NCBI GenBank assembly: GCA_023415725.1
Contig: JAEZJR010000024.1
Span: 1-19,503, forward strand
From: Acidobacteriota bacterium
GTDB taxonomy: Bacteria > Acidobacteriota > Blastocatellia > Pyrinomonadales > Pyrinomonadaceae
Direction: 5' to 3'
Length of the DNA: 19,503 bases
Shown piece after piece: positions 1-6,426 of the stretch. A model generated the notes under the pieces. It saw only the letters and a program-made list of their open reading frames with translations, was not told where the DNA came from and ran no database searches. Position 1 is the stretch's first letter; each line of letters begins with the position of its first letter. Both the position numbers and the translations under genes were made by a program.

Positions 1-189
1 GCCCAGCATCATCAGGGCTCCGTCGGTGATGAATCCTTGGCCGCCCATGCCGATACGTGCTGCGAGAAGTGCGAACGACCCGGCCATCGCGATGATGAAT
101 GGAAGATACGAGGTCGCTATCTTGTCGGCGCTTTTGCCCGCCGCTGCGTTGTGCAGAATGACCGGCGATTTAAGAACTTGTTCGCTCAT
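1..189 (-). CDS. Probable ResC/CcsA cytochrome c synthase subunit, N-terminal fragment
   Basis: Only the first 63 codons are in the window; the frame stays open to the edge. The fragment starts with ATG at 189 and has a polar N-terminus of about 25 residues followed by a hydrophobic stretch (SYLPFIIAMAGSFALLAA) that looks like a first membrane segment. It begins 3 bases after the resB stop codon, so the two are almost certainly co-transcribed. In System II cytochrome c maturation, ResB is normally followed by ResC/CcsA, the polytopic partner that carries the WWD motif and attaches heme to apocytochromes outside the inner membrane. None of the diagnostic WWD region is visible, so the identity rests on position and the membrane-protein start. 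It could instead be another membrane protein of the same operon. Confidence 0.6.
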   Translation of the reverse strand, partial: MSEQVLKSPVILHNAAAGKSADKIATSYLPFIIAMAGSFALLAARIGMGGQGFITDGALMMLG

Positions 190-192
190 TGC

Positions 193-1701
193 TTAATTGC
201 TCTCCTTCATCGAGTCGACGATGGAAGTCTCAAGTGACTGGAATCTCTCCTGGAACCCGTTCGGGTTTCGGTTGGTGTTTCCCGCGAGAATGACCTCGTG
301 CGTGCCTTGCGGACCCATTTCTATTGCTGCCCAGACTCGGCGGTGCGAGAAGGCGAATGTGCCGGCAAGGGTGAGGGTGAGCAGGGCAAAGCCGCCGTAG
401 ACGACGTTCGCACCCGGGTCACGCTGCACAGACAGGACGTGCGATTCGCCGACCTTCTCGAACGCGGTCATCTTGAACGAGTAACCGTTCACGAATTTCT
501 TAGCACCGGGGACGTCGGGTGCGTCTGGTGTCAGAGCCGCTGCCTCCTGCATTACGCCCTCTCTGGGCACAACCTCGAGGATCGCGGCCGGGTTCTCGTA
601 ACTGCCGGCGTCTTCGTTCGGGTCCTGACGGTGCATGCTGTAATTCCCGCGGAAATCCCTGAAGATCAGTTTGGTTCCGTCGGCGAGTTCCGCAGATCCG
701 TTACGGGGGATCGTTACGGTCTGCAGCTCGCCGCCGTTGGCGGGAGCGGCCGCGATCGTTATTGTTCGCGCCCGCGCCATCGGGGTGAAACTGGATTGGA
801 AGAACCGGTAACCGCGATAATCGAACGGGCGGTTCATCTGCACGAACGCGTCGTGCTCGCCGGTCTCATCCTTTATCTTGAACCACGTCATCCAGTCGAT
901 CGTGTTCGCCGGGGAGAGCGATCCATCGTCGCGGATGAGCTTTTGCTGGATGTCGGTGAATGTGACCTCGAAGGGGAGCTGCTTGGTAACTTCCTGCACC
1001 TGGTCCAGTTTGTATGCGGTATCGTAGATCAGGTCGGATGATTGACCGGGTGCCAGCGGGAGGCTGCCGGTATTGCCCAGCCACGCCGTCATGAAACCAC
1101 CGGCGAAGATCATTAGCAGCCCGATATGTACGGGCACGAACATCAGGCGATTCCATTTTCCCGATTCGGCGAAGATGAACTTTTGCCCGTTCTTCTCGGT
1201 GATCTTTGGGGAGCGGTAGCCCTGTTCCTTGATCGATGATGTGACCCTATCCACTATGGCGTCGGTCTCGCCGACGACGGCGAACGAGGTCGTATGGGCC
1301 TGATCGCGGAGCCACCTGGTCGGTACCGTCACCGACGGCTTCGCGTAATACCGCCAAACCTTCGGGAGCCGATCTATGGTCGACAGCACGATGTTCAGCG
1401 ATAGTGCGGCGAGGAGGGCATTGAACCACCACGCGTGATACACATCGAAGAGCCCGAGTTTGCCGTACACCATCTTCTGGGCCGGCGTCAGAGTCGCGAA
1501 GTAATTCGCAAACCCTTCGACGTTCTGCTGCATTATCAGCATCCCGGCCATGCACGCCGCACCCGCGGCGATCAGTAGAATGACGCCCACGTGCACCGAA
1601 GAGGCGAATCGCATGGCCCTAACGAGAAAGCCATCGTGACCGTGCGGCGGGGCTATACTTGCGTTCGGCTTGAATTGTTGCGTTTCCAATACTGCTGACA
1701 T
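193..1701 (-). CDS. resB: ResB-family cytochrome c maturation protein (System II)
   Basis: ResB (Ccs1) works with ResC/CcsA to deliver heme to apocytochromes c on the outer face of the inner membrane. The 502-aa product has the expected plan: two N-terminal membrane segments (about residues 33-55 and 92-110), a third near 190-212 with the sequence VHIGLLMIFAGG, a large periplasmic domain, and a last one near 427-447. Family hallmarks include YRGYRFFQSSF in the periplasmic domain and DPGANVVYGGF then SHRRVWA around the last membrane segment. An in-frame TTG at 1740 would add 13 residues, but ATG at 1701 is preferred; neither has a clear ribosome binding site. It lies divergent from a cluster encoding 46 c-type heme sites, which gives an obvious reason for its location. 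Confidence 0.93.
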   Translation of the reverse strand: MSAVLETQQFKPNASIAPPHGHDGFLVRAMRFASSVHVGVILLIAAGAACMAGMLIMQQNVEGFANYFATLTPAQKMVYGKLGLFDVYHAWWFNALLAALSLNIVLSTIDRLPKVWRYYAKPSVTVPTRWLRDQAHTTSFAVVGETDAIVDRVTSSIKEQGYRSPKITEKNGQKFIFAESGKWNRLMFVPVHIGLLMIFAGGFMTAWLGNTGSLPLAPGQSSDLIYDTAYKLDQVQEVTKQLPFEVTFTDIQQKLIRDDGSLSPANTIDWMTWFKIKDETGEHDAFVQMNRPFDYRGYRFFQSSFTPMARARTITIAAAPANGGELQTVTIPRNGSAELADGTKLIFRDFRGNYSMHRQDPNEDAGSYENPAAILEVVPREGVMQEAAALTPDAPDVPGAKKFVNGYSFKMTAFEKVGESHVLSVQRDPGANVVYGGFALLTLTLAGTFAFSHRRVWAAIEMGPQGTHEVILAGNTNRNPNGFQERFQSLETSIVDSMKESN

Positions 1702-1899
1702 ATTTTGGTGATCGGCGAAGGCCGCTTTGTGAAATCGCAAAAGCGAAAGGGCAAGAGCCGTGCCTTGGAGGGATTCAACGGAAAATCACTGAAAACATTG
1801 GATTTCGCGATGCAGCGATCGCGTCGCGAGAGCTGTTCACGCGGGAATGCACTGCGGAAGTGTGGAAAATTCCGCATGTGGACGGAGTAGCGGTCAGCC

Positions 1900-1915
1900 T
1901 GTGACATCAATCACA
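1900..1915 (+). promoter_or_regulatory. Fnr/Crp-type operator, class II position, upstream of the nonaheme operon
   Basis: The sequence TGTGACATCAATCACA is a perfect TGTGA-N6-TCACA palindrome, extended to CCTGTGA and TCACAGG on the flanks (1898-1917). Its centre is at 1907.5. A consensus -10 hexamer TATAAT lies at 1937-1942, implying a start site near 1949 and placing the operator centre at -41.5, the classic class II activator position for Crp and Fnr. The implied leader to the ATG at 1968 is 19 bases. Confidence 0.85.
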
Positions 1916-1936
1916 GGGGCAGCATAGGCACACGGA

Positions 1937-1942
1937 TATAAT
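1937..1942 (+). promoter_or_regulatory. -10 box TATAAT of the nonaheme cytochrome operon
   Basis: A perfect sigma-70 -10 hexamer with no good -35 box. The Fnr/Crp-type palindrome occupies the -35 region instead, as expected for an activator-dependent class II promoter. Predicted start of transcription is about 1949. Confidence 0.8.
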
Positions 1943-1967
1943 TGAATCGGTTGGGCAGACATTGATT

Positions 1968-3164
1968 ATGAAAAATGCGAAACGAACGACACTCAAATCG
2001 GTCTTCGCGTTGTTTGCGTTCGCCATCGTTGGGGCGACCATGTGGAGCGCCGCACCCGTGCGAAGCGCATCGGCGGGCGAAACTCCCGAAGCGACCCCGA
2101 CGCCGGTACCTCGCAGGCCGGTGAGCCAGCCAGCGGCACCGCGCAAATACTCCCAGTTCCGCCATGATATAAAGGCTCACCAGGAGCAGAAGTGCTCCAA
2201 CTGCCACAAGTTCCCGTCCGACAACTGGAAAAAGGTCAGGAGCGGAGATGAGGCTTTTCCTGACATAACGGACTACCCGAAGCACGCGTCCTGCATAAAT
2301 TGCCACCGGCAGCAATTCTTTTCCGGCCGGCCGCCGGTGATCTGTTCGATCTGCCACACCAACCCGGGGCCCCGGAACAGTTCCAGACATCCGTTCCCGA
2401 ATCCCCGCGAGATCTTCGACAAGTCGCCGAAGGGGAAGACCGCCGATTCGGATTTCTCCGTGCAGTTCCCGCACGACAAGCACGTCGATATCGTCACCGG
2501 CCTGGCCGCGAGAAGTTCGGTGTTCGTCAACGCGTCTTGGTCGAAGATGGGCAAGGCGGAGGAAAGCTGTGCGGTGTGCCACAAGACAATGTCGCCTCAA
2601 GGGGATTCGGCGGACGAGTACCTGATCAAACCTCCGTCGGACCTCGGCGACGCCTTCTGGCTCAAGAAGGGAACATTCAAGACGTCACCCATTGGGCACA
2701 CTACGTGTTTCACCTGCCACAACGCCGACAGCGGGATGAGCCCCGGCCCCGCGGACTGTGCGACCTGCCACAAATTGAAACAGCCGATCGGCCCCGCCGA
2801 TTTTGACGCGGCCCTGGCGTTGCGAAGCGGAGCGACCGAGCGGGTGATGCGTGATGCTTGGAGCACGCGGACCTCAGCAGGCGCCTTCCGGCACGAGTTC
2901 GCGAGCCACGCGGATCTCAGTTGTTCGACGTGTCACGACGTGTCGGCGATGAATACGGTCGATCAAAAGACCAAAAAGGTGCCGATCGCCTCGTGCAGCA
3001 TGTGCCACGTCACGTCGACCGTCGACGACGGCGGCGTGCTGAATTACGAGGTCGACGCCCGAAAGAAAAATCCGAGTTTCCAATGCGTCAAATGCCATAT
3101 TAGTTTCGGCAGCAAGCCGATCCCCGAATCTCACACCAAGGCTATTGAGGCGGCCGGCAATTGA
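1968..3164 (+). CDS. Exported nonaheme c-type cytochrome (first of a tandem pair)
   Basis: The 398-aa product starts at ATG 1968; an in-frame TTG at 1962 is less likely. It has a Lys/Arg-rich start, a hydrophobic signal segment (about residues 11-29), a Pro/Thr linker (TPEATPTPVPRRP), then nine CXXCH heme sites at about residues 76, 109, 126, 201, 247, 264, 319, 343 and 373. Many His residues between them (for example PHDKH near 168) are probable second axial ligands, as in c3/c7-like multiheme cytochromes. There is no CXXCK site or other sign of a catalytic heme, so it is probably a periplasmic electron carrier. It is paralogous to the next gene: both open with Y-S-x-F-x-H then C-x-x-C-H-K, followed by H-A-x-C-x-x-C-H and C-S-I-C-H-T. 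It is the first gene after the class II Fnr/Crp-type promoter. Confidence 0.92.
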   Translation: MKNAKRTTLKSVFALFAFAIVGATMWSAAPVRSASAGETPEATPTPVPRRPVSQPAAPRKYSQFRHDIKAHQEQKCSNCHKFPSDNWKKVRSGDEAFPDITDYPKHASCINCHRQQFFSGRPPVICSICHTNPGPRNSSRHPFPNPREIFDKSPKGKTADSDFSVQFPHDKHVDIVTGLAARSSVFVNASWSKMGKAEESCAVCHKTMSPQGDSADEYLIKPPSDLGDAFWLKKGTFKTSPIGHTTCFTCHNADSGMSPGPADCATCHKLKQPIGPADFDAALALRSGATERVMRDAWSTRTSAGAFRHEFASHADLSCSTCHDVSAMNTVDQKTKKVPIASCSMCHVTSTVDDGGVLNYEVDARKKNPSFQCVKCHISFGSKPIPESHTKAIEAAGN

Positions 3165-3167
3165 GGA
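3163..3167 (+). promoter_or_regulatory. Ribosome binding site overlapping the upstream stop codon
   Basis: GAGGA overlaps the TGA stop (3162-3164) of the first nonaheme gene and lies 5 bases before ATG 3173. This sets the start of the second nonaheme gene at 3173 rather than the in-frame TTG at 3161, and suggests translational coupling. Confidence 0.75.
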
Positions 3168-3172
3168 CCAAA

Positions 3173-4072
3173 ATGAACCGAGGCTCATTCAGAACCCCCT
3201 GGATCACGGTGGCCGGCGTAAAACGCGCCGTATCCGCCGCGGCGCTCCTTTCCTTCGTCGTTTACTCGATCGCCTGCAGCAGCGGGCCAGCGGAAAACGT
3301 CAACACGAACCAGGCCCAGGTCGCCCCGACGCCGTCGGCGACGATCGACCCGTCGATCGATTATTCGAAATTCACCCACTCGAACGAGTCGCACGCGGCC
3401 CTTCCGTGCCTTCTTTGTCACAAATACGACGGTGCTTCGCCGGCCAAGGTGAGTTTCCCGGGCACACAGAATCACGCGCCATGCGCGGGCTGCCACGTTC
3501 CGCATTTCGAAAATCCCCAGAGCAGCCAAATGTGCTCAATCTGCCATACCGACACCCAAACGGGGGCGATGAAGCAATTTCCCCCTCTGACCTCGTTCAA
3601 CGCTAAATTCGACCACGCGAAGCACGCATCCCAGGCAAACTGCTCGACATGCCATAAACCGACGCAGCAAGGGATCGGGTTCTCGGTCCCGACCCGCCAG
3701 AACGCCCATGCGACCTGTCTGCAGTGCCACAGTACGGATTCGAATATCGCGAAGACGATGGCCGAAAAAGGGACCAATATCGACTCATGCAGCACCTGCC
3801 ACGAGCAGGGTAATCCCGGGCCCGTTCAGGCCTCAGCTAATTACGTGGGCAGTTTCAGCCACGCGAGGCACAAGGGGATGAGCTGCAATTCGTGCCATAC
3901 GCTCCGAGCGGGCACGGGAGAGAACCAGGTGTCGGCCCCGGCGATGGTTTTCCACAAGGCAGCAGGGAAAACCCAGAGCTGTGCCACCTGCCACAATGAC
4001 AAGCGGGCGTTCGGTGCGGCCGAGTTCAACAACTGCGCCCGTTGCCACCAAGGTAATTCATTTAGTTTTTGA
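3173..4072 (+). CDS. Predicted nonaheme cytochrome lipoprotein (second of a tandem pair)
   Basis: The 299-aa product begins at ATG 3173 with a ribosome binding site at good distance. Its long signal segment (about residues 18-34) ends in Y-S-I-A-C35-S-S-G, a plausible though imperfect lipobox, followed by a flexible Asn/Pro/Thr-rich linker to about residue 60. Nine CXXCH sites lie at about residues 79, 104, 121, 157, 182, 206, 238, 270 and 288. Repeated F-x-H-x-x-H motifs before heme sites (FTHSNESH, FDHAKH, FSHARH) look like distal heme ligands. It is 99 residues shorter than its upstream paralogue, and the heme spacing is tighter. Membrane anchoring, on the periplasmic side of either membrane or on the surface, would let it dock with the other cytochromes of the cluster. 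No catalytic heme motif is seen. Confidence 0.9.
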   Translation: MNRGSFRTPWITVAGVKRAVSAAALLSFVVYSIACSSGPAENVNTNQAQVAPTPSATIDPSIDYSKFTHSNESHAALPCLLCHKYDGASPAKVSFPGTQNHAPCAGCHVPHFENPQSSQMCSICHTDTQTGAMKQFPPLTSFNAKFDHAKHASQANCSTCHKPTQQGIGFSVPTRQNAHATCLQCHSTDSNIAKTMAEKGTNIDSCSTCHEQGNPGPVQASANYVGSFSHARHKGMSCNSCHTLRAGTGENQVSAPAMVFHKAAGKTQSCATCHNDKRAFGAAEFNNCARCHQGNSFSF

Positions 4073-4120
4073 GGTTTCCGCGTGCGCGGGAATCTTCGCA
4101 TCCATCGTGAAATTGCACGT

Positions 4121-4159
4121 TAGGGGGAAGTCGGCGAAACGCGATTCCCCCTATTTTAA
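4121..4159 (+). terminator. Rho-independent terminator after the nonaheme pair
   Basis: A perfect 9-bp inverted repeat, TAGGGGGAA (4121-4129) and TTCCCCCTA (4145-4153), encloses a 15-base loop and is followed by TTTTAAT. It closes the two-gene nonaheme unit and implies that the next gene has its own promoter or depends on read-through. A smaller imperfect hairpin (about 4075-4092) sits just after the stop codon. In the rest of 4073-4243 I see no gene and no convincing promoter. Confidence 0.65.
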
Positions 4160-4243
4160 TGGGGTTGCGAATGGCACGAAGGTTGCGATAGGAGCAGCGA
4201 CGGGCCGCTGGCCCGAAGACCATAGTTGAAGTTGGAGCGGATC

Positions 4244-4579
4244 ATGAATTTACGACGAGCCAAAATCATTGCTGTAGCCATTTTGACGGCACCCCTAGTA
4301 TTAGTTGCCGTTTATTCTGCTCCGCCGACCGGAGCGACGCCGGTGGCGGACGACGCCGCGACGATCTATAAAGCCAAGTGCGCTATGTGCCATGGCCCGA
4401 CAGCCGCTAAGTTGTTCGACCCGGCATTACCGGAGGAGGAACTCGTACACGCGATCCTGAAGGGCAAGAAGGGAGAGAAACCGCCTTACATGCCCGAGTA
4501 TGAATCGAAAGGAATCAATGAAGAGACAGCCAAAGCGCTGGTAGCCCACATGAAAACACTTCGGTCCGGCGGGAACTAA
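4244..4579 (+). CDS. Monoheme class I-like cytochrome c
   Basis: A 111-aa exported cytochrome. It starts at ATG 4244, with GGAG at 4234-4237 as ribosome binding site; an in-frame TTG at 4226 is rejected. A hydrophobic signal segment (about residues 7-26) is followed by a short linker and a single heme site, CAMCH, in the context IYKAKCAMCHGP, which is typical of class I/cbb3-type domains. A Met in PPYMPEY further on is the likely distal ligand, and the C-terminal helix (ETAKALVAHMKTL) fits the fold. It is likely a small periplasmic electron shuttle between the larger cytochromes. It sits between two terminators (4121-4159 and 4603-4670), so it may be a separate transcript. Confidence 0.88.
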   Translation: MNLRRAKIIAVAILTAPLVLVAVYSAPPTGATPVADDAATIYKAKCAMCHGPTAAKLFDPALPEEELVHAILKGKKGEKPPYMPEYESKGINEETAKALVAHMKTLRSGGN

Positions 4580-4602
4580 CCCGTAGAGCATTACCATCCC
4601 GA

Positions 4603-4670
4603 TTCGGGCCGGTATGAATGGAATTCGGTGGGTCCCACTAATTCCGATTCATACCGGCCCGAACGTTTTT
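4603..4670 (+). terminator. Long palindromic hairpin with T-tract
   Basis: The outer arms TTCGGGCCGGTATGAAT (4603-4619) and ATTCATACCGGCCCGAA (4647-4663) are perfectly complementary. The palindrome continues inward through GGAATT/AATTCC and GTGGG/CCCAC with only small bulges, then TTTTT follows at 4666-4670. The stem is close to 30 bp, much longer than needed for termination. It closes the monoheme cytochrome unit. Confidence 0.8.
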
Positions 4671-4702
4671 CGCCCACGAAAATACCATTTCCCTAGCCTG
4701 AT

Positions 4703-6349
4703 ATGTCAAACACAAGCAAATCCTCCGATCCGGAAAACGTAACGTCCCGCCCTCCGAGCCTGATGCGCAATTACATCAGTTTCGTGGGGATCTCCATTGT
4801 GGTAGCGAGCCTCGCATGTGTAACGCTTCTATTCCTGATGGAGATCGCGTCGCACGGAGACAATCCCTATTTGGGGATACTGACCTACATCATCTTCCCG
4901 TCGATACTCATGTTCGGCCTCGCCGTCGTAGGGGCGGGAATGATATTCGAGCGTCGTCGCCGCCGGCTCGCTTCGCCCGAAGAGATCGCCGCCTACCCGA
5001 AGCTGGATCTGAACGATCCGCACATGCGGCGGCGGTTCCTGGTCTTCCTTGTGCTGACGTTCTTCTTCATTGCCGTGAGCGCGTTCGGCAGCTACCGTGC
5101 CTTTGAATATACGGAATCGGTGGCATTTTGCGGGCAAACGTGCCACAGCGTAATGAAGCCTGAATACACAGCCTATCTCGCTGGTTCTCATGCAAGGGTA
5201 CGCTGTGTGGACTGCCACGTGGGTGAGGGGGCCGATTGGTATGTACGGTCGAAATTGTCGGGGGCCTATCAGCTTTATTCGGTGGCTTTCAGCAAGTACT
5301 CCCGCCCGATCGGTACGCCCGTACACAACCTACGTCCGGCCCCGGAAACCTGCGAGCAGTGCCATTGGCCCGAGAAATTTTTCGGGGCACAAATGAAGGT
5401 GTTCAATCGCTACGGAAACGATGAGCAGAACACGCTCCGCCAAACTCGCATGCTCATAAACGTCGGCGGGGGCAGCCCGAGAACCGGGAAGGTGGAAGGC
5501 ATCCACTGGCATATGAACATCGCGAACGAGATCAGCTACATCGCGGCGGACGAGAAACGACAAAATATCCCGTGGGTCAGGATGGTCGACCGTGAAGGGA
5601 ACGTCGAGGAGTTTTCCGACCGCCGTGTGCAGCTTTCAGGGCAGCAGATCGAGGCTTCAGCGAAACGGAAAATGGATTGTGTGGATTGCCACAACCGCCC
5701 CGCCCACGTTTACCTGCCGCCGGACGTCGCGGTGGACCAGGCCCTCGCCGCCGGGAAAATGGACGTCACGCTACCTTACCTTCGCCGCCAGGCGGTCGAG
5801 GTGCTGAGCGGCACCTACGAAACGACTGAGCAGGCTCTCGCGGCGATCGATAGGGGGCTGAATGACTTCTATCGAAACAACTACGGACAGGTATTCCTGG
5901 AGAAGCAGGACGCGTTGAAGAATGCCATTGCGGAGATACAGGGGATATACCAGACGTATATGTTCCCCGAGATGAGGACCGACTGGCGGACGCACCCGAA
6001 CAACATCGGACACAAGAATTTCGCGGGCTGCTTCAGGTGCCATGACGGAGAGCATTTCAGCAAGTCGGGCAAGATGATCACGAACGACTGCAACGTTTGC
6101 CACACTACGATATTCGATTCCGCGGCCCCGCCGTCGTCGAATGTCAGGACGGGAACATGGACGCACCCCATCGACCTCGGCTCACTGTCCGACCGCAAAT
6201 GCGAGACGTGCCATTCCCCGGATAAGCCATTCAAGCATCCGGTGAATCTGGGGGACATCTCAAAGTTCCAGTGTGCGGATTGCCATAAGAAGAAGTCGAA
6301 CGATAACGGCCTGGCACAGAGGCCAACGCCCCGCTTCAACCGGAGCTAA
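4703..6349 (+). CDS. NapC/NirT-like membrane-anchored octaheme cytochrome c
   Basis: The 548-aa product has three membrane segments (about residues 22-48, 57-82 and 112-132) followed by a periplasmic heme domain. The first heme site is unusual, C143-G-Q-T-C147-H, with three residues between the cysteines and followed by S-V-M-K-P-E-Y. Seven normal CXXCH sites follow at about residues 168, 217, 326, 443, 463, 500 and 524. The first part (heme, Met, then S-H-A-R-V-R-C-V-D-C-H-V) matches the NapC/NirT/NrfH family, whose members take electrons from quinol and pass them to periplasmic partners. The extra hemes and a heme-free insert (about 330-440) make it much larger than the 4-heme NapC. It is probably an inner-membrane quinol dehydrogenase or electron hub. 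Start at ATG 4703; the ribosome binding site is weak. Confidence 0.88.
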   Translation: MSNTSKSSDPENVTSRPPSLMRNYISFVGISIVVASLACVTLLFLMEIASHGDNPYLGILTYIIFPSILMFGLAVVGAGMIFERRRRRLASPEEIAAYPKLDLNDPHMRRRFLVFLVLTFFFIAVSAFGSYRAFEYTESVAFCGQTCHSVMKPEYTAYLAGSHARVRCVDCHVGEGADWYVRSKLSGAYQLYSVAFSKYSRPIGTPVHNLRPAPETCEQCHWPEKFFGAQMKVFNRYGNDEQNTLRQTRMLINVGGGSPRTGKVEGIHWHMNIANEISYIAADEKRQNIPWVRMVDREGNVEEFSDRRVQLSGQQIEASAKRKMDCVDCHNRPAHVYLPPDVAVDQALAAGKMDVTLPYLRRQAVEVLSGTYETTEQALAAIDRGLNDFYRNNYGQVFLEKQDALKNAIAEIQGIYQTYMFPEMRTDWRTHPNNIGHKNFAGCFRCHDGEHFSKSGKMITNDCNVCHTTIFDSAAPPSSNVRTGTWTHPIDLGSLSDRKCETCHSPDKPFKHPVNLGDISKFQCADCHKKKSNDNGLAQRPTPRFNRS

Positions 6350-6362
6350 GCGGAGAGCAAAT

Positions 6363-6404
6363 AAAACATCGCCCGGGGAGTTGGTTCCCCGGGCGATGTT
6401 TTTT
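6363..6404. terminator. Bidirectional terminator between convergent cytochrome genes
   Basis: A perfect 17-bp stem, AAAACATCGCCCGGGGA (6363-6379) and its complement (6386-6402), encloses a 6-base loop and has T-runs on both strands. It lies between the convergent octaheme gene and CbcL-like gene and can stop transcription from both sides. Confidence 0.92.
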
Positions 6405-6426
6405 GTTGGAATTTCGGTCCGCCGGA

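Larger units (their letters stand above)
1702..1967. other. Divergent intergenic region between resB and the nonaheme cytochrome operon
   Basis: This 266-bp region has no credible gene. Its right part carries an Fnr/Crp-type palindrome (1900-1915) and a perfect -10 box (1937-1942) driving the rightward cytochromes. I see no clear promoter for the leftward resB gene; mirroring the palindrome towards resB at the same spacing gives no acceptable -10 box, so resB probably has a separate promoter between about 1702 and 1890. Confidence 0.6.

Noticed and set aside
298..1041. A 247-codon open frame on the plus strand opposite resB
   Set aside because: It is Arg/Val/Gly-rich with no recognisable motif and lies fully antisense to a clear ResB protein; such frames are common opposite high-GC genes.
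4108..4119. GTGAAATTGCAC as a possible fifth Fnr/Crp site upstream of the monoheme gene
   Set aside because: The GTG and CAC halves are 6 bases apart instead of 8 and the outer bases do not match, so it does not fit the other four sites.
3981..4229. An 82-codon plus-strand frame spanning the end of the second nonaheme gene and the following spacer
   Set aside because: It overlaps a certain gene in another frame, crosses a terminator hairpin and has no motif.
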